A DNA stretch of 64,000 nucleotides from Emiliania huxleyi CCMP1516 (taxonomy: Eukaryota > Haptophyta > Isochrysidales > Noelaerhabdaceae): positions 765,755-829,754 of the forward strand of contig NW_005201392.1 of assembly GCF_000372725.1 (NCBI RefSeq), written 5' to 3'. Shown here piece after piece: positions 1-10,766 of this stretch. The notes beneath the pieces are model-generated. The model was given only the letters and a program-made list of their open reading frames with translations. It did no database searches and had not been told where the DNA came from. Positions within the stretch are counted from its first letter, which is position 1. Every line of letters begins with the position of its first letter. The position numbers and the translations under genes were made by a program.

Positions 1-378
1 GACAGCGAGGTCGAGACGAGCCGCGGTATGGAGCCGATAAACACGGCCTGCCCGGGCTGCCGAGGCTTCGTGTCGAAGTCGGCGTCGCGCATGCTTAGTT
101 AGAGTGGGGAACACAGTAACTACGGCTTTACAGTATTCTCTTGGGTGTCTGCGGGGGGTCCGCGTTAAAGCGTGTTTGCGTGTGTGCGCGCTTTCTGAGT
201 CAGCTTCGTTTGGGTCGCTCGAAAAACAGCTACCAATATATCGTTAGATCGGCGCGCGACTAATTAGAAGACCGAGGGCGGCGCGCCGCTGTCGAGGCCA
301 CGGAAGAGGTACTTCCAGTAGGGATCCCCACCGCTCGCCCGCGATCGCGGTTTGTTGCGTCTCTCCCGCTCTTGCTCA
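1..378. other. 5' flank of the XRCC3-type gene
   Basis: No coding region is recognised here. The stretch is GC-rich with a short AT-richer patch around 230-245 and lies immediately upstream of the first ATG of the XRCC3-type gene, so it probably holds that promoter. No clear TATA box is visible. Confidence 0.35.
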
Positions 379-1888
379 ATGGCATCCCGACCGCCGCAGT
401 CTGCCCTCTTCCTCGAGCGCGATCCTCGCCACGCGCGTCGCCTCTCCACTGGCTGCGCACGCATCGACGCGTGCCTCGGCGGCGGCTTCGACGCGCACGG
501 CCTCACCGAGATTGCCGGCGCGGCGGGGACGGGCAAGACGCAGCTCGTGCTGCAGTGCATGCTGCAGGCGCAGCTGCCGCCCGCCGTCGGCGGGCTCGGC
601 GGCGGCGCGGTCTTCCTGCACGCCGACACCCCCTCGTACCTCGCACCCATGAAGCGGCTCGAAGAGCTGTCGCACTCCTTCGCCGCCAAGCACGCAGCGC
701 TCGGCGCGACGTCCGGGCTGCTCATGTCGTTCGTGCACGTGATGCAGCTCCACTCGGCCGACGCCCTCTGGCAGACGCTCAAGGACACCGAGTGGCTGAG
801 GACGAAACAGGCGCTCCGTCCTTTCCCAGAGTTTCCGAGCCGCCCTCTGCCACACTCTGCCGCCGAGCCGCCTCTGCTGCTGCCGCCTCCGCCACCTTCG
901 CCGCCCCGGCCGCCTCTGCCGCTGCCGCAGGTGCGGCTCGTTGTGATTGACTCCGTGGCCGGGCTCTTCCGCACCTCGGACGAGGAGGGAGGCTCGCGCG
1001 CCGCAGCCGCGTACGAGCGCTCCCGCCAGCTCCTCCGCCTGGCGGCGCGTCTCCGCCAGCCTCGGCCACCGACGCCGTTGACTGACGATGGATGGCCGAT
1101 TGACGAGTTGTGTGCTCTAGGCGCGCCTCCGCCAGCTCTCTGACGCCTTCGACGTCGCAGTCCTCGTCGTCAACCAGGCGCGCGCCTCCCCTCGCGCCGC
1201 TCTGCAGGGGAGAGCATTCGGCGGGCTGCCGGCCGCAGACGGGCGGCCGGCACGCTCCCGCGGCCGGCGCCGGTGGCACGAGATGCGCCCGCGCCGCCGC
1301 ATCCGCGCCGCCGCATCCGCGCCGCCGCATCCGCGCCGCCGCATCCGCGCCGCCGCGCCCGCGCTTGCGCGCCCGCGCCTCGCCGCCGCGCCTCTCTCTG
1401 CGGTGCGCACGACTCCCCCCCCCCCCCCCTCTGCCGCCCCTCCGCCCGTCCGCTGGCCAGGTGACCGACAAGCCGCTCGACACGCCTGCCGCCGCCTCGG
1501 TCTCTGCCGCCGAGGCGGAGGCGTGTTTGAGCGGCGGGGGCGACTCCTTGCGCGTGCCCGCTCTCGGCCTCTCCTGGCGCAGCTCGCCGCTCCGGCAACA
1601 CGCGCGCCTCCGAGCCGCTCCACTGACCATGAGCTGACGCACTCGTCTCTTAGGTCGAGCTCCGTCAACACGCGCCTCCTCCTCACGCGCCACGAGCGGC
1701 CGGCGGCGGCAGAGGCGCCGCCGCTGCCGCCGTACGCGACGCACCCCGGCGCCGCACCCGTCGCGGAGGAGGGCGGCGGCGGCGGCTTGACCTTTGCGCG
1801 GGAGATGCACGTCCTCTTCTCCCCGCGGCTGCCGCACTCGTCGTGCCGCTTCGAGGTGCGGGCGGAGGGCGTGGTCGGGGTGGGCTGA
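379..1888 (+). CDS. XRCC3: XRCC3-type RAD51 paralogue (multi-exon)
   Basis: A RecA-fold ATPase of homologous recombination, expected to act in the nucleus in repair and Holliday-junction processing, with a RAD51C-like partner. The ATG at 379 opens a reading with Walker A (GAAGTGKTQ). After an intron ending at 930 comes a Walker B-like strand (RLVVIDSVAGLFR); after another ending at 1120 comes LSDAFDVAVLVVNQ. A later exon begins VTDKPLD at 1461, then PALGLSW, VNTRLLLTRH and a C-terminal SSCRFEVRAEGVVGV before the stop at 1886-1888. The order and the PALG..W...VN.RL.LTR and SSC....EGV blocks are those of XRCC3 rather than other RAD51 paralogues. At least four introns are needed; exon ends are inferred. 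Two introns carry the flanking direct repeats described separately, and the one after VNQ would need a GC donor. Confidence 0.85.
1044..1135 (+). repeat. Direct repeats bracketing an XRCC3 intron (offset 76)
   Basis: A 16-bp block at 1044-1059 recurs at 1120-1135 with one mismatch. The right copy begins at the acceptor (..CTCTAG) and encodes LRQ leading into LSDAFDVAVLVV. The left copy starts at what would be a GC donor. Confidence 0.8.
1589..1679 (+). repeat. Direct repeats bracketing an XRCC3 intron (offset 70)
   Basis: A 21-bp block at 1589-1609 recurs at 1659-1679 with one mismatch. The right copy codes for VNTRL, a conserved XRCC3 block. The left copy lies just inside the intron's 5' end. 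Confidence 0.8.
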
Positions 1889-2419
1889 GGCTGGGCCAAC
1901 CAGCCTCATCTCTTGGGGGCCGCGCACGCCCAGGCGAGCGAGGAGGCGCGACCTGGGCGACTCGTACGTTTCCAGGGATGGCATCGCGTGCCATTCATGT
2001 GACGATACTCGAACTGTGGTACTCGGTGTTGTATCTCTGTCCTATGCCGCCTGCGCATGCGTTCGTTTATTGTGGAAGACGTGTGTGAGACTCTTGAACT
2101 TGAGATGAGAGAGATAGGATATGTCTCAGATGACACCCCATTCCTTCTCTTTTCTTCGTGCCTATGTAGAGACTGAGGGCGAGCCCTATCGATACATGCA
2201 TGTGCATGCACATGTGCACGCACACCCTTCTAGAGTGGCAGCCCTAGTGCTAGTTTTACCGCTGCCCTGCGGAATGCGTGCGAACACACATCTACTCTCT
2301 CCTGCGGGCGACGTAGCCCTCTACCTCTCCCCCAGCCCTGCAAGCCTCCGTCGGCAAGCCGGCCGGCGTGCTCTATACTTGGGCGCTCCCCTACGGGTGG
2401 CCTGCCCTCACGCCGTGGT
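1889..2419. other. Convergent intergenic region
   Basis: Lies between the 3' ends of the XRCC3-type gene (+) and the oxygenase-like gene (-). It is AT-richer than the genes and has an alternating purine/pyrimidine stretch around 2195-2225 (TGCATGTGCATGCACATGTG). No coding signal is seen. It presumably holds both polyadenylation regions. Confidence 0.5.
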
Positions 2420-3709
2420 CTAGAGCGGGAGCGTGCGCCGCTCCTGCCTTTGTGCGCCGCCGCCGGCCTCGGCCGCGCCCGCCGCGTCGTCGGCAGCCGC
2501 GGCGGCGGCGCGTTGCTGCCTCTTCGTGTCGAGCTTCGCCTTCACGAGCCGCTCGAGCTCTTTGCGCGGCATCTTGGAGAGGAGGCCTTCGAGCGTGGAG
2601 AGGCGGAGGGCGCGGCGGAAGCGGGCCGAGTGCTGGGGCGTCTCCTCCTCGACCACACCCTCCAGAGGGCCAAACGTGTTTACTCCCACAACAACGCGGG
2701 GCGTGTCGGCGGGCCAGCGGTGGACGTACGACGCGGCGTGCGGCAAGTCGCCGGCGGAGAGCGTGGCCTGGTTGAAGGCGTACGGCGCGTACCTCCACCC
2801 TCCGTCGCGCCCCCAGTCAGGGGTGGGCAATTTGGACGCCTCGTCCGCGGGCGGCGGCGCTAGCCGGCACTTGTAGCCGTGCGCCGCGTAGTGCTGCAGG
2901 CCCGAGAGGTGCGCTCCGAAGGTCCCGCCCTCAAAGTCCGCCGGGCCGAGCGGCGACAGCTGCAGCGTGAGGGCGTGCAGCGGAGGCCGGAGGAGCCCCG
3001 TGCGGCGGCGGTACATCTCCGCGTAGTCGACGTGGTACTCGGTCGCCGCCCCCTCCCCGCCCACCACCGACCAGACAGAGAAGCCGTGGATGCGGTCCAG
3101 ATCCGGCGCGAGGAGCTCGCCCACGCCCCGAGCCCAGAGAGAGCAGAGAAGCCGCGCAGCCAGCCGCTCGACGGCCGGCTCCTCGTCGCTCGGCGAGGCG
3201 AGTTGCAGCGTCCCGTCGTTGGCAATGCCCTCGAGCCGGCAGTAGGCGCCCCACGGCCCGCCGTGCTGGCAAGAGAAGGTGTACGCCTCGACAGCCAGGG
3301 CGGCCTCTAGCGCGTCGTCCAGCCGCACCAGCTCGCGCCCGCGCCCACCTCGAGGTGCGAGCCGCTCCGAGCGGGGAGGCGGCTGCGGGAGCACGCGCGG
3401 CGCCACGCAGGAGCACGTCGGCGGCCGGAAGCCGTCGTCGAGCGGAATCGCCGCTTGGTACGGGTCGTTGGGCGGAGGCGCGTCGCCAACGGCGGCGAGA
3501 CGCTCCGGATGCACCGGCGAAAGCAGCTGGCGGCGCTCCAGAAAGCGGCGGGCAGCGGTGGAGATGGAGGTGGCGGCGGCGGAGGCGGATGAGGAGGTGG
3601 TGGCGGCGGAGGCGGCGGAAGAGGAGGTGGCGGCGGAGGTGATAACGGAGGTGGAGGTGGAGGCAGCGGCGGCGGCGGCGGCTAAAGCTTCCGGCTTGGG
3701 AGTCGCCAT
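2420..3709 (-). CDS. Predicted 2OG-Fe(II) dioxygenase-like protein
   Basis: A single-exon frame of 429 residues; the ATG is at 3709 and the TAG at 2420-2422. The N-terminus (to about residue 50) is Ala/Ser/Thr low-complexity. The globular part holds a HVD motif (ATEYHVDYAEMY), then FEGGTF, and later DLPHAASYVHR followed by RVVVGVNTFG. An HxD, a distal H and a following R on a strand are the iron- and 2-oxoglutarate-binding pattern of this dioxygenase superfamily. The spacing fits a double-stranded beta-helix, but substrate cannot be inferred. The C-terminus is Lys/Arg/Ala-rich and may be nuclear-targeting. The GCC/GCG-rich 5' end of the gene is a trinucleotide-repeat-like tract, so its length may vary. 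Confidence 0.6.
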   Translation of the reverse strand: MATPKPEALAAAAAAASTSTSVITSAATSSSAASAATTSSSASAAATSISTAARRFLERRQLLSPVHPERLAAVGDAPPPNDPYQAAIPLDDGFRPPTCSCVAPRVLPQPPPRSERLAPRGGRGRELVRLDDALEAALAVEAYTFSCQHGGPWGAYCRLEGIANDGTLQLASPSDEEPAVERLAARLLCSLWARGVGELLAPDLDRIHGFSVWSVVGGEGAATEYHVDYAEMYRRRTGLLRPPLHALTLQLSPLGPADFEGGTFGAHLSGLQHYAAHGYKCRLAPPPADEASKLPTPDWGRDGGWRYAPYAFNQATLSAGDLPHAASYVHRWPADTPRVVVGVNTFGPLEGVVEEETPQHSARFRRALRLSTLEGLLSKMPRKELERLVKAKLDTKRQQRAAAAAADDAAGAAEAGGGAQRQERRTLPL

Positions 3710-4374
3710 GACCTGTGTTAGCGATTTCCCAGCCCCCGAAAGCGGGGGAACCTTCTTTTCTAGACCGCTAGGATTCTAGACCGCTAGGATGAAAGGGACG
3801 GCGGGCCGTACGCCCTGCCGTTCTGCGACTCCCTCGCCGACTGCCCAATCCCCCCCTCTCCCCTTCTCCAACCTCGACGAGCCGACCATGACCGTTGAGC
3901 CTCTGCCGCTCGTCGCCGTGCCGCGTACCCACCAGTGCTTTGAGGGGGAGAAGAAGGCTCGTGGCTCGTGTGACGTCGCGTGCGCTCTGTCCGCTGTCGG
4001 TCGGGGTTGATTGCCTGGTCGCCCATGCTCACACCTCCGACCTCCCGCGGGTTCCAACAAGAGATCCTGCACCCATCAGTATCGTCTATATCGACGTGGC
4101 AGTGCTCTCATCGTACATCGAGCACAACAATCAACATAATCAACATACCTAAAATATGTTTGGGGTGTGCGGGTGATCGGTGTGCGGTGTGCGGTCTGAG
4201 ATTCATTTTGCATGACTTGCGGTTGCAGCTTGCACATGCACGTGACCCCCCCGTGTTCTGTTGCCATCCTCGTGTGTTGCTCGTAGTTTTGGCTGTGTAC
4301 AGACTACAGTAGCGCCAGCGCGAACTCGCCGTCTAGGCCTCCACACACTCGTACACCCCCCCCCCCCCTTCTCC
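3710..4374. other. Intergenic region upstream of the oxygenase-like gene
   Basis: Holds the 5' flank of the minus-strand oxygenase-like gene and the 3' flank of RAPTOR. A 16-bp direct repeat (TCTAGACCGCTAGGAT) is tandemly duplicated at about 3758-3790. A C-run lies at about 4355-4369. No gene is supported. Confidence 0.45.
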
Positions 4375-7300
4375 TCATCGCTGATCAGAATAAAGAGTCA
4401 TGATCGTGTCGGTTGCGCCAGCCACGAGCAGGTTGCGCAACGGGTGGAAAGCGAGGCACGTAATGGGCGCGATGCGCGCGCCGAGAAAGCCGTCTGCGAC
4501 AAGGAATCGTGTAGTGAGTCCAAATCCCCAGGACCCCCCCCCCCCCCCCTCCCCCGGCGCGCACCAAAATATCTCACGGTCGAGAGCTCGCGCGCCCCTC
4601 CCACTCCAGAGATGTCGTACAGCTTGAGGAACTGCGAGCGGGAGCCCGAGGCAAGCAAACCAGAGGAGGGGTGCAGCGCGAGCGCCGACAGCGACGGCGA
4701 CGCGTGGCGGTGCGAGTCAACCTACCGCAGCCACGACATCAGCAACGATGTTGAACAAACCCCCACCGCCCCCTCCCCACCAAAAGGCACCGGCAGCTGG
4801 CAGCGCGTCTCGCCCAGCAGCGCCGCGCTCGGCGACAGCCCGCCCCCGCCGCACCACCCACCTGGCGCCGCGTCCCCCCCCTCCCCGCCCCCCACCCCTG
4901 CTGCCCCCCCCTGAAGCCGGCGCGGGTCGACCAGCCAAATCTCCCCCGAAGCGGCGGCCGCGGCCAGCCGGCCGGCGGGCGCGGCGGGCTGGATGGAGAC
5001 GGCGGAGACGGCGCCGCGCCCAACGACGAGCTGCGCCACCACCGCGGCGGCGGGCGGAGCTCGTGGGTCGAACGAGCGCACGCAACCATCCGAATAGCCA
5101 GCGGCGAGCAGCGGCGACGCCGCGTCGGCAGCAAGCGACGTGACCTGGCCGGCTGACACCGCCGGCGCGCTCAGCCGGCAGACGAGCGCCTGAGGGGCAC
5201 GTCGTGGACATGTCCTGGACGTGTCGACACGGACCTGCGCTCCACGCAGGGGAGCGCCTCGTGCCGCACGTCCCACAGGCAGAGGTCGCCCGAGCCGCCC
5301 CCGGCGGCGGTGAGAGTGGCGCGTGCGGGCTGCCACGCGAGCGAGAGAGGCGAGTCCCGCAGCGACACCTGCTCACTCACCACGCCATGTGCGATGTACC
5401 ACCAGAGCTCTCGCTCGCTGTGGCTCTCCCCTCACCTCGGCCGGCGCAGCCGACGCCTGCCACGCGCTGAGGAGGTGCGGCCCGTCCGCCGCCGCGTACG
5501 AGCGCCAGATGCGGACGCAGCCCTCCGACGAGCCTGCGGAAGTCGGCGGCACGGTGTGGGCCCGGGGGGAGGGGCCGTGATACCGAACCTCGACTCCTCC
5601 GCGGACCGGCGGCGAGCGTCTCGGCGTTGACAAAGGCAGAGTCGCTGAGCAAGAGCAGCGCGCTCACGCGAGAGCCGGCAGGGTTGCCGTTCGCAAACGT
5701 CAGCAGCCGTGCGCGCCGCGCCGTGTCCCAGACGCTGATGTCCTCGCGCGCCGAGGCAGCCACCACGAGCGGCAAGGAGGCGTGCAGCGCGAGCGCCGAG
5801 CAGCGCGCCGAGGCATTCTCGAGCGTGCAGTGCTGCTCAATGACGGGCGGAGCCGCGCCTGCGCCCGCGCCGCCGCCGGCGAGCGCCGCCTCGGGCAGCA
5901 TGTCCGCGACCAAGGTTCCGACCTGAGCAAAGTGGGCGGCGCCGGGGCCTCCCGCGCCGGGGTTGGCGGTGCGGGTCTGCGGCGTGGGCAAGGCAGCGGC
6001 GGCGGCGGCGGCGGCGGCAAGCGACTGCGCCGGCCCTCCCCCGACGGGCGCCGAGGCGAGGACAGCGGCAGCCGTGTCGGCATCCCAATCGTGGCCTGAG
6101 GGCAGCAGCTCGCCGCTCGCAGACAGCAGCGGGAAGCTGCGCGCGAGCCGGCGGCGCGCGTACCCGAGCAGATCCGCACACGGAGACTCGACGGCGGCGG
6201 CGGCGGCGGCGGCCGCGGCGGCGGCGGCGGCCGGGGCGGCGCCGCCGGCATCCGCGCCAAACTCGGGCTTTGCGCTGCCGGCGAGGAGGGCGACGACGGC
6301 TCGAGCGGCGGAGGCAATTCGCGGCATCGGATCGCGCGAGAGGACCGCGAGGGCGAGGCAGAGCTGGCTGCTGAGGGAGCGGGAGGCGAGGCGCGAGGAG
6401 GAGGCCGCCCCTCCCGCGTCCGCCACCTGTTGAAAGGAGAGTCTGTGGCCGGCCTGTGAGGAGACTGCACACCCTCGAGGCCCTGTCGCGACAGCCACCT
6501 CCGGAGCGGAGCGCTGCCGCTGCAGCGGACGGCCAAAGCTCCGCGGAAGCGACGGAGCCAGCGGAGACGAGCTCTGCGCGCCCAGCCCGTCGCTGCGGTC
6601 GCGTGGCGCCGGCCCGCCAGCCTCGGCGGGGCGGCTGGGCAAGGCGAACGCCGCCCTCGGCCCCGCCTTGCTCCTCGAGCCAAACTCGGCTGGGGAGCGC
6701 TCCTGCCCTGGCGAGGCGGCCTGCTCCGCGTTGACGGCCACGGGAACCGAGCCGAGCAGCGCCGCCGCCCACGCTCGCTGCTGGCTGCGCGCATCGTCCG
6801 CCGCGCCTCCGCCGCACGCACCGCCCGCGGCCCTTGGGGCGAGCGTTGACGGCGGCGACGGCGTCTCGCTCAGCAGCGCGCTGGCCCGCCCTGCGCGCCG
6901 GTGGCACGGCACGCTCGAGGAGCCGGCGGCGGCGGGCGGCGGCGAGTTGGAGAGGGGGGAGCTCAGCCGGTCGGACCGGACCGACGCGGGGCGCGCGGCG
7001 ACGGGGCTGCCGGCAGAGTGCCTAGAAGGCTCCGAGAAGATTCCGAGACGGTTCCGAAATCACGGCGGGGCTGCCCGGCAAAGCGCCTCCCCGCGCCAAA
7101 CCGCTGCAAGTCGAGGTCGTTCCGAGCGCGCGCCGGGGAGGTGTCCAAGTCGTGCAGCTGCGCCGCGCCGCGCCGAAGCGCCGGCGCGTACCGCATGGCG
7201 AGCGCGCGCCTAAGAGGGTGCCGAGAAGGCTATGGGAAGGGACCGGCACGTGCGCGCCGCGGGGCGAGAGAGCGCGCAGCAAACGGCAGAGCTGTGCGCG

Positions 7301-10300
7301 CACGAGCGTCGAGCCGTCGCGCTGCGCGCGGAGCGCGTATGCGCCGAGCTGCATCCGCCACTCGCTCGTGCACTCGGCCGCGCCCTCCTCGCCGCCGCTC
7401 CCGCCCTCGAAGCCCGCCGCACCGCCGCCGGGGAGCGACCCGTCGCCGTTTGCGGCCGCGCGCAACTCAGCGGCCGCGTCGCCGGCGGCCGGCAGCGGAG
7501 AGCCGCCGTTTGTGCCCGCCTCGCCGGCAGAGGCGGCCGCAGCCGCAGCCGCCGCCGAGCGAGGCAGCGTCGCGAGGGCAGTCATCGCATGGAGCGCCGC
7601 GGCGCGCACCACCGGCTCGGGCCTAGAGGAGAGACTCCGAGAGGCTCGCAGGGAGAGGGTCGTGGAGCGGCGAAACGCGCACGGCCGGCTCGCACCTCGA
7701 CACGAGCTGCGCGAGCAAGCGGGGCAAATCCGCCTCGGCCGCCCGCGCCTGCGCCTCGGCATTGCCATCACACAAGCGCGCCGCGCACAGGCAGCTCCAC
7801 CAGAGCAGCCTAAGGGAGGGCGTGTCAAAAGCTCATGGGAGGCTCCGGGAAAGCGCACAGGCAGCTACACCAGAGCAGCCGGCTCTCTGCGGCGGCCGCC
7901 GGGGCGCCCGACGAAGCGGAGGAGCGGGTCGGGCGGGCCGCGGAGGAGGAGGAGTCGTGGCGGCGGCCCGGCGAGGCGGTGGTGGTGGCGGTGGGAGGAG
8001 CCTCTCCGGCGGCGGCGGCGGCGGCTGCTGCGGCGGGCGGAGTGAGCGGCGGCACGGACGCCTTTGGCTGCAATAGGACCGGCCCGGGGGAGCGCGCCTC
8101 TGCCCCCTCCCGTGCGGGGGCGCTCCTCGCCGGCATCGACGCGACGGCGCGGAGCGGCGGCGGCGCGGGCGGCGCGGGCGGCACGTGGAGGCGGGGCGGG
8201 GCGGGGTGGCCGCCCTGCTGGAAGAGGGTCGGCGCGGAGTGGCGGGTGGAGGGGAGGAGGTGGCGGATCACGTCGGCCAGGCGGCGCTCGAGCCCGAGCT
8301 TGAGGCACGCCGCCTGCCCCGCCTCGAGCCGGTCGCAAATCTCGGTGAGCACAAAGAGCGCGAGCACCGACGAGAGCGGCGCGGAGAGCGGCAGAGAGCC
8401 CTCCTGCTGCCCCGGAGGCCCGCCCGCGCCTCCGCTCGGGCTGTCGCCGGCGCTGAGGGCCCGGGCGGCGGGGGCGGCGGGCCTCCTAGGCGAGTGGTGC
8501 GCGCGGAGGAGGTCGACGAAGAAGCAGTGCGCCTGTGGTGGATGAGGAGCCGGGTCCGCTGTGAATGGGTAGCTAGTGAGTCCGTTGAGGCTGCGCCTGG
8601 TGGTTGAGCAGCTCGATCCGCGTCGAGCGGTCGTAGAGCATCGTGGCGGCCCACATGTACAGCAGCGGCGTGCTCAGCTCGGCCGTCGGCGAGGAGGAGA
8701 GCAGCTTGAGCACGTAGGGGAAGATGCCGACGCCGAGCGTCTCCCGCACCTCCATAGAGAGACGTGGCCTTTGGGTGGGGCCGAGCTCAAGGCTGTGTGA
8801 GCAGCGTCTCCCGCACCGCAAAGGGGCCGAGGGAGACGTAGCGGCCGAGCAGGAGCAAAGAGGCGTAGCGGTGCGTCGGAGAGAGCAGCACCTGCAGCAG
8901 GATGGGCAGCTGCTCCGGCGCCGCCGCATCCGCCGCGCCGCGCGAGAGCCAAACCTGATTCGTAATTGGAGGGAGGTGACTCAAAGCATTCGTCAAGGCC
9001 CGCCGCGCCGCGCGAGAGCGAGACTTCGAAGGCTGTGAGCTGCTCGGTGAAGAAGGAGGAGGGTGGCACCTGATTGGTCCATCCATGGAGTCATCCACAA
9101 AGCTGTGAGCTGCTCGGTGAAGAAGGAGGAGGGCGGCACCGCCGGCGGAGAGGGAGAGCAGGACGGGCCGCCAGGCCGTGCGAGGCCGGCACCGCCCTCC
9201 GGGCTCGCGCCTGAGGCGCCTCGCTCGTCGCCCGCGGCTGCGCTGGGCACTCGGGACGGCGGCGGCGCTGCTGCGGCGAGCTGGGTGAGGATGGCCTGCG
9301 AGACGTGTCATGGACGTGTCATGGACGTGTCATGGACGTGTCATGGACCGCCAGGCGAGCTGGGCCTCGGCGGCGAGGTCCCAGGCGCCCCACAGCGGGT
9401 GACCGTGCGCCTAGAACACATCCATGACACGTCCGTGACGCGTCCACGACACGTGTCCCGCGGCGGCTGGCCGTGCGCCTCTGGCAGCGGCGGCGAGGAG
9501 ATTGGGTGGAGGTCATACCGCGCAAACACGCGCTGCGCGAGGAGAAAGTTGCGGCAGAGCGAGGCGAGGAGCATGTCCTGCCGATGCACACGCGAGGAGT
9601 GAGCTCTTTGGACGAGTTGCAGCTGCGGCAGAGGGAGCGAGGAGCTGTCCTGGCGGAAGAGGCGGCGGAAGAGGTCGCGCGGGAGAGTGGCCCACGCGAT
9701 GGCGTCGGTCACCGCCGTGAAGATCCAGTTGAGCTCCCCGGCAGGCGTGCGCCGCTCCGACGGCGAGCCAGGCACCCTGCGACGAGGACGCGCCGAGATG
9801 CGCCGAGATGCGCCGAGATGCGCCGAGATGCCAAGCGAGGCGCGCCTCTCGAGCAGCTCGTCGGGCAGCGCCACGAGGCCATCGCGCCGGACGAACGAGA
9901 GGGCGACGCGGAGCGGCGAGGTGAGGCAGGCGGTGAAGAGGTCGGCGGGCAGCTCCGGAGAGGTTGGCAGCTCCTCGTGCGCGGCGCAGGCAGAGAGCAC
10001 GATCACGTCGTGGCCGACTTTGGGCGCCGCCTCGCCCGCCCGCCCCATCGCGGCGAGCGCCTGAGGATCGCAGACACATGTCAACGGGACAGCACACGAG
10101 TGCCAGCCCTCCCCTTCGGGCGGCGCCTCGTTCAGCCGCCCCGCGTTGTGGCAGTCAAAGACGAGGACGCACGGCGTGCCGAGCCACGAGAGCAGGTCGA
10201 GGATCGAGACGGGGTGGTACTGGGTGAAGGTGCGGTTGAAGAGCCAGACCTAGCGAGGGAGGACGAGTCGTCCACTCCAGCTGCTCCGGGAGTGAAGCTG

Positions 10301-10766
10301 CGCGGTGGAAGAGCCAGACCTCCCCGTTGACTGTCGGCCGCGGCACGCCGTGACCGTTAAAGTGGAGCAGCAGCCGCTCGTCGCGGCCGGGACTCGCGCG
10401 GCGCAGCGAGGCGCACCACTTCCGCACCTCCTGCGCCGTCGGGTCCAGGCACGCCCGCACGGTCTTCGTGCCGCGCGGCTGCCACTGCTCGTACTGCTGC
10501 TGGAGCGCAGTCGCGATCGCCTCGATCGCCTTCTGGCCCGCGACCGGCCCGGCGAGCGGGTCGAGCCAGCACTCGAGCCTCGCGCACGGCGTCGGCTTGG
10601 TCACGTCGGGCGGGTCGACGCCAATGTTGAGCGCCAACACGAGCACGAGCGACGGAGTCTTCATCCGCTCGCGCATCCGCCACGCGGAGATCTCGTCGCC
10701 GCGCTCCTCGCCAGGCCATCCGCCCTCGTCCGGCAGCGCGAGCAGCAGCTGGTGCTCGTGCAGCAT
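4375..10766 (-). CDS. RPTOR: RAPTOR homologue, TORC1 scaffold (multi-exon)
   Basis: The scaffold of TOR complex 1, which presents substrates to TOR kinase in nutrient signalling. From the ATG at 10766, exon 1 gives WRMRERMKTPSLVLVLALNI, GVDPPDV, TPCARLECW and FNGHGVPRPTVNGE: the RAPTOR N-terminal caspase-like domain. Exon 2 (from 10249) continues VWLFNRT and LVFDCHNAG, keeping the His and Cys of the caspase-like dyad. Then come LPRDLFRRLFRQD, LLASLCRNFLLAQR, HPLWGAWDLA, FFTEQLTAFE, VWLSRGAADAAAPEQLPI, LQVLLSPTHR and GIFPYVLKLL: the conserved HEAT-type region. A Ser/Pro/Ala-rich linker follows at about 6.0-8.0 kb. The C-terminal WD40 blocks (SLAWQPARATLTA, DLCLWDVRHE, LASGSRSQFLKLYD, PITCLAFHPLRNLLVAG) end at the TGA at 4375-4377. 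Many 65-73-nt introns carry exon-copy direct repeats. No LST8, TOR or S6K gene lies nearby. Confidence 0.93.
6998..7087 (-). repeat. Direct repeats bracketing a RAPTOR intron (offset 65)
   Basis: A block of about 24 bp ending at 7022 recurs ending at 7087, with a few mismatches and one small indel. In transcript sense the intron starts inside the 7087 copy, ends ..CTTCTAG, and the exon resumes in the 7022 copy. Confidence 0.75.
7603..7697 (-). repeat. Direct repeats bracketing a RAPTOR intron (offset 73)
   Basis: The 22-bp blocks at 7603-7624 and 7676-7697 match at about 17 of 22 positions. The copy at 7603-7624 is the start of the exon coding PEPVVRAAALHAM. The other copy begins with the GT donor. 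Confidence 0.75.
7783..7880 (-). repeat. Direct repeats bracketing a RAPTOR intron (offset 70)
   Basis: The 28-bp blocks at 7783-7810 and 7853-7880 differ at one base. The acceptor TTAG abuts the 7810 copy. The 7880 copy would begin the intron with a GC donor. Confidence 0.85.
8736..8817 (-). repeat. Direct repeats bracketing a RAPTOR intron (offset 67)
   Basis: A 15-bp block starting at 8736 recurs exactly starting at 8803. In transcript sense it is the boundary between VRETL and GVGIFPYVLKLL of the HEAT region. Confidence 0.75.
8931..9020 (-). repeat. Direct repeats bracketing a RAPTOR intron (offset exactly 70)
   Basis: A 19-bp block is identical at 8931-8949 and 9001-9019. The copy at 8931 is the start of the exon encoding VWLSRGAADAA. 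The other is the 5' end of the preceding intron. Confidence 0.85.
9029..9140 (-). repeat. 42-bp direct repeats bracketing a RAPTOR intron (offset exactly 70)
   Basis: Blocks 9029-9070 and 9099-9140 differ at only two or three positions. The 9029-9070 copy is the exon coding VPPSSFFTEQLTAFE, a RAPTOR signature. The 9099-9140 copy sits at the start of the upstream intron. This intron and the next one flank a very short exon of about 48 nt. Confidence 0.88.
9303..9350 (-). repeat. GGACGTGTCAT tandem repeat in a RAPTOR intron
   Basis: About four copies of GACGTGTCATG with an 11-bp period lie between the HPLWGAWDLA exon and the next. Related GGACGTGTC/GGACATGTC motifs occur in other introns at about 5202-5222, 9421-9455, 20776-20812, 30505-30530 and 45345-45385. 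Confidence 0.8.
9564..9659 (-). repeat. Direct repeats bracketing a RAPTOR intron (offset about 73)
   Basis: Blocks of about 22 bp starting at 9564 and 9637 share GCGAGGAGC and TGTCCTG with one indel. They bracket the intron between RRLFRQD and LLASLCRNF. Confidence 0.7.
9788..9838 (-). repeat. CCGAGATG decamer tandem repeat in a RAPTOR intron
   Basis: Four perfect copies of CGCCGAGATG, read on the + strand, lie between exons coding ..LPDELLERRASLG and VPGSPSERRTP. The array is 10-bp periodic. It is one of several related intronic decamer arrays in the window. Confidence 0.85.
10230..10321 (-). repeat. Direct repeats bracketing RAPTOR intron 1 (offset 70)
   Basis: The 22-bp blocks at 10230-10251 and 10300-10321 match at about 20 of 22 positions. 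In transcript sense the intron copy would code VWLFHR and the exon copy codes VWLFNR, as RAPTOR requires after PTVNGE. This shows which copy is functional. The intron runs from 10319 down to 10250 (GT donor, TAG acceptor). Confidence 0.9.

Noticed and set aside
1110-1640. Arg/Pro-rich ORFs on both strands across the XRCC3 introns
   Set aside because: They arise from CCGCCGCAT repeats and shadow frames; the conserved XRCC3 blocks define the coding frame.
8931-9140. Assembly duplication as the explanation for intron-flanking repeats
   Set aside because: The repeats occur in many genes, are diverged to different degrees, and always align with splice borders, which random misassembly would not do. 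It remains testable with long reads.
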